A stretch of DNA of 64,000 bases from Sphagnum compactum. Taxonomy: Eukaryota > Bryophyta > Sphagnopsida > Sphagnales. The notes below the pieces were generated by a model. It saw only the letters and a list, made by a program, of their open reading frames with translations. It ran no database searches and had not been told where the DNA came from. The stretch is taken from the NCBI GenBank assembly GCA_965153455.1, contig OZ234496.1:16298304-16362303 (forward strand). Direction: 5' to 3'. The translations under genes and the position numbers were made by a program. This document shows positions 60,063 to 64,000 of this stretch, piece after piece; position 1 is the stretch's first letter, and every line of letters starts with the position of its first letter.

Positions 60063-63000
60063 AGAGGAGATATCAACATGTCCTGTTTTTGTAGGTCATA
60101 TTTGGTGGTCTATGCATAGAACATGGTACTAGACCTGCACACTTTTGGTACCTCCTTTGGTACATGCCCTGCCTAGAAGACAATGGCTGTGCATGCCAAG
60201 AACAAATTTCCTGCTGACAGTGGAAAACCTTCTGGAGGTCTGTTGGAGGTTGAGATAGTGGCTGTTCATTTCTTTGAACATTTCCTAACTGGTGAAGTCT
60301 TTTGTAGATTCTCCCTTCTTAGACTCTTTCATCCCCATACATAGAACCTCAAAACATTTTTATGGTCCTATCATCAAAGGTGACTAAAGAAAGTCCTGAG
60401 GCAAAGTTGGATTTCAGGTTGATCTGTTATGGTTCCAGAACTCCAAAAAGCAGGGTGGGCTTGCCTCAGAGAACTGTTAATTGTGTAGCTTTGTAAAGCA
60501 CACAAGGACACAACCATCCATGATGACAGCTCATGCAATGTAGATTTTGGAGGTCTGAGTTCCATAGCAAATGGTGAGTTTTTTTGGATCCAAATTTGGA
60601 CTTCTTAGTCTCCTTTGAAGAAGCTAGACCTTAGTTGATAACATTATCCTATAGATCAGGCATAGACAAGCCTGATTGTTCGGCCTATGTTTATGGTCGA
60701 GTTTTATGGCACTCTTTTTGTCATATTCTTTGTACCATATAAAGTCCATAAAGTGTCAGCCAGACAAATGTGACATTGGTGAGCCAACTCAATTCTGGGT
60801 AGAAAACATTGGTGAAAATTTTGAAATTTCAGAATTGAGCGCTCTGTGTGGTTCTAAGTAAAGAAGTACTTTGAAAGTTCATGAAAGTTCACAGTGAAAA
60901 AACAATGGTTGAAATGTACATATAACAATATGCAGAGCTTTGTAGAAAACTAACTATTCCTTATTGCCCCTTGATCAAACTTGTCTCTCATTGTTTGTTT
61001 GTTTGTAATTGAGAAAAGGTGTTGCTCCTTTGATTTTTCTAATGAAAGCAGCAGTGCATGCAGCAGATGTAACTCACACTTCCATATGTATGTGTTCTTT
61101 GCTTGGATAAATGCCACATCTTGCCTGGCTGATAACTTGCAGCCATTATCCCTTAGCTTCTGTACTTTGGTGAGACATTTTTGAATTGCTATCTGCCGGT
61201 GTGAGATCATCTCCACCCATAGTAGTAAAATGGCCTGTACATGTTATTTTCGATGAAGTACAGCCTCTATTAGTGTGAAACTCAGTCCGGACATGTGAAT
61301 CTGCTAATGATACAGTGGCCTCCAAGAGGGCCTGTAAATGAAGATGACTGGCTTTGATTGGCTGGTCATGTTCACTTGTCAGATGGTGGCATTTGATTAG
61401 CCTGTCACTTTATATTGTCCAAGTTTCCATGTATTTGGTGGATGGGGATGCGGAAATAGCTTTGTCAGATGCAAACACAGCTGGAGGCTCAAATAGGGGA
61501 TATGGATGGAGATGCTGTCACATTACAGAAAACTTCAAATTTCTTTATGGCATCATATCTGAGTCATTCGGAGTCTTTCAAGTGTGTGTGTGAAGGTAGG
61601 GAGAAAAAATTTACAGTTGTGGTTAATTGACAGAATCATCATTACCCATCAAACTCTTTGATAGAGGAGAGATGCGGTTTTTGCTATCTTGACTTCAGAT
61701 ATTGTAATTGCATCATAACTATGACTTTCTGACATTCAATTGATTCAAGGTTGCAGGCATATGCAGAAATGCTCTGAGTGGGTTTTTTACACATTAATTA
61801 TTTGTAGAGCAAAGCATTGCCAACAACCAACAGTCCATCCAATGAAACTTCATGTGTACTTGAGGACCTCTTGAGGACCTCCTAGAGAAGATTATATTAG
61901 TTAGCATGAGATTGTTGAATTTTATTATGATTTGTATTTAATGTGATTGTGTTAGCAACCATTGTTTGGTTGCCTATTTCAAGATTTGCATTGGGAATCA
62001 CATTTAGGATCGAATTTCTTTTTAGTATTTGTGAAGGTGCGAAAGACAATTTGATCCTAATTTTAACATCCAATGCAAATCAATTACACAATTTGATGTT
62101 CATTTAACCATTTTGATTTGGTTTGGACCTTTAATGAACATTCCATCTCATGTCTAGGATAGTTTACAAATAATTTTATTAAATGTCAAATTTATGATTG
62201 TAAGTGAATAGCTTGAATCATCAAATAAAAGTGGATTGATGTTACCAATATTCTTCCCCTAACAAGTGGCTCCGCACCTCATTGTGTAGTAGCTCTACCT
62301 TTTATGGTATGTTCAACAAAAATTGTCAAAGATAATTTAGTTATACAACACAATTGCATCTAGTCAAAGATTGCACCAATGGTGTGGATCAATTCACCTT
62401 ATATTATGGGATAGAAGCTAGGATATGATTAACTTTCATACTGTGAACAAAAAAAATTCAAAGAAAAAAAAGATGGGGATTATGAATTACACGATGTGAA
62501 TTTAGAACTTGACAAATTTAGGTTTTAGGATTTCGAAATGTAATGGATAAAATATTAGCACAATGCTAGACTACATTTTGCAAAAATTAAAATTATATAT
62601 ATATATTGATTGACCTATTTTCAAATTTATCTAGATGTTAAATTGATGCATTAAAAATGATGTTGTACACATATGACACATGTTTTCAGCATTATTTTAG
62701 TTCATGAAACTTAGGTCAAATCACATTAATAGCTTGGGGAGTCAAAACAGTTGTAACAATTGCTTAATTTTTCATGTTTTAATGCCAAAATTTGTACCAA
62801 TGTTGCAAGTCATTCAAAAGGACCCATTAAACATTGTAATTTTTAAAAAATTTATTGGAAGATTTTGGAAACATAACATAATTTGAAATATGCTTTTTAA
62901 ACATATATTTACATAATAATATATTATGACATTTTCGCATAGATTTGAGTTTATTCAAAGTTTAAATGGAATATTTTAAAGATATTTTGAAAATATTTTA

Positions 63001-64000
63001 TAAGGATGAATGTTTGAATGGTTGAAGGGTGAGATATTATTTTAAACATGCTCTAAACAATGCCATATAAACAATCATCGTATTAGGTGGGTTTGACTCT
63101 CATTATCCCATTTGCACCCACTTGTAAACATGATAAATTTAAAGGATTGATTATGTTTGAAGTGGTTCCTTTCATTATAATTACGCTCTAACCAATTTGC
63201 AAACTAATGTGAAAATTGTCAAAAAAAAAAGTGTTACATTACACTAATTTAATTTTTCAAAAAGAATATGTCAAAGAATGCAAGTAGGTTTCTAGTTGTC
63301 ACTCACCAATTCCTAGTACAAGACAAAATTTATTTGAAAAAAATTAAAAAATTACATAAAAAAGGATGATTTGCAAAGTGTTTTCCCTACCTCTAGGAAG
63401 AGGCAATAAAACTACAATAATGCAATTTTCCAAATGTATTTATCCATACCGTAGTACTTGAGCAAGTTTGATAGTCCACTGTTGAGTATTCAATTAATTT
63501 TCAAAAAATCAATTGGACACCCATTTTTAAACTATCATTTCAATATTCAACCAAAAATGTTAGAAAATATTTTGCACTTGAACAATGACGAAAATCATCC
63601 ATCTTCAATCACTTTTCATCAACATGTGATCATTCCATCACTTGGCACTTGCCATTTCTTATGTGTTTTCAGCAACATTGTCATATTTGAAACTACAATG
63701 CAATTCTTGGTATTACCATTTGTTAGTACTTTTTTTGGTTACTCATTTTTTGGTACTTTCAATGGGGTATAGGTCTGCAAGATTGGTGCATTGAGGATAT
63801 TCTAGTTAAGAATATTTTTATAGAACATACATTTACAAGATTGGTGCACTGAAGAGCTTACCATAATTAAAACATGTGAAGGGAATGTGCACAACTTTTA
63901 TTTAATGAGTATCACTAGAAAATGCCATGGAATGTTTCATAGTGATTATTGTGAATTTAAAGTTGCAAGTGGGTTTTAATTTATAGATGATTTAAAAGCA
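60063..64000. other. 3' side of ferrochelatase, then AT-rich intergenic DNA
   Basis: The first several hundred bases probably include the ferrochelatase 3' untranslated region, whose end cannot be fixed. Up to about 61.6 kb the composition is balanced; beyond that it is strongly AT-rich. No gene, transposon end or tandem repeat is recognised. Confidence 0.45.

Overview
This is a 64 kb piece of a plant nuclear genome. The evidence is spliced genes with GT..AG introns, a chloroplast-targeted ferrochelatase ending in a chlorophyll a/b-binding-type helix (found only in photosynthetic lineages), plant-type CCCTAAA telomere units, and a high load of decayed plant-type transposons. Genes are few and widely spaced, introns are long and carry transposons, and intergenic DNA is AT-rich with long C and G homopolymers. 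This suits a large, repeat-rich genome, perhaps a fern or another non-flowering vascular plant. That placement is inference; the sequence does not name the species.

Three genes could be reconstructed with every intron phase agreeing. (1) Minus strand 18048-20595, four exons, 148 aa: a small single-domain protein disulfide isomerase of the PDIL5-1 type with a signal peptide and a CGHC active site. (2) Minus strand 32117-35408, ten exons, 415 aa: a DCN1-like cullin-neddylation protein of the AAR3 type, with the PONY domain followed by a cysteine cluster and a long C-terminal extension. (3) Plus strand 51633-60062, eleven exons, 598 aa: plastid ferrochelatase of the FC2 type, with a long N-terminus, a complete catalytic domain and a C-terminal LHC-like helix encoded by the last exon.

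The rest is mostly mobile or repetitive DNA. 0-3 kb: a diverged array built on a TGCAATACCC motif and its reverse complement, a TAGG-rich tract, a composite MITE and a PIF/Harbinger-like MITE (TAA target duplication) with an internal 120-bp tandem expansion. 3-12 kb: AT-rich DNA, a truncated U2 snRNA copy, a short interstitial telomere tract and a decayed pogo-like transposase. 12-18 kb: a diverged tandem repeat and a moderately GC-richer stretch without a recognisable gene. 20.6-32 kb: AT-rich DNA with a non-autonomous Helitron, a pair of related MITEs in opposite orientation and a 100-bp tandem repeat. 36-44 kb: two tandem repeats and two unrelated hAT transposase relics. 44-50.7 kb: a Helitron 5' end candidate and a large broken Helitron Rep/helicase gene lying less than 1 kb upstream of the ferrochelatase start. 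The 3.6 kb last intron of ferrochelatase holds a TIR MITE and a decayed Penelope-like reverse transcriptase, the most unusual element here. 60-64 kb: no recognised gene.

The three genes act in unrelated processes: secretory-pathway disulfide chemistry, cullin-RING ligase activation, and plastid haem synthesis. Nothing suggests they work as a cluster.
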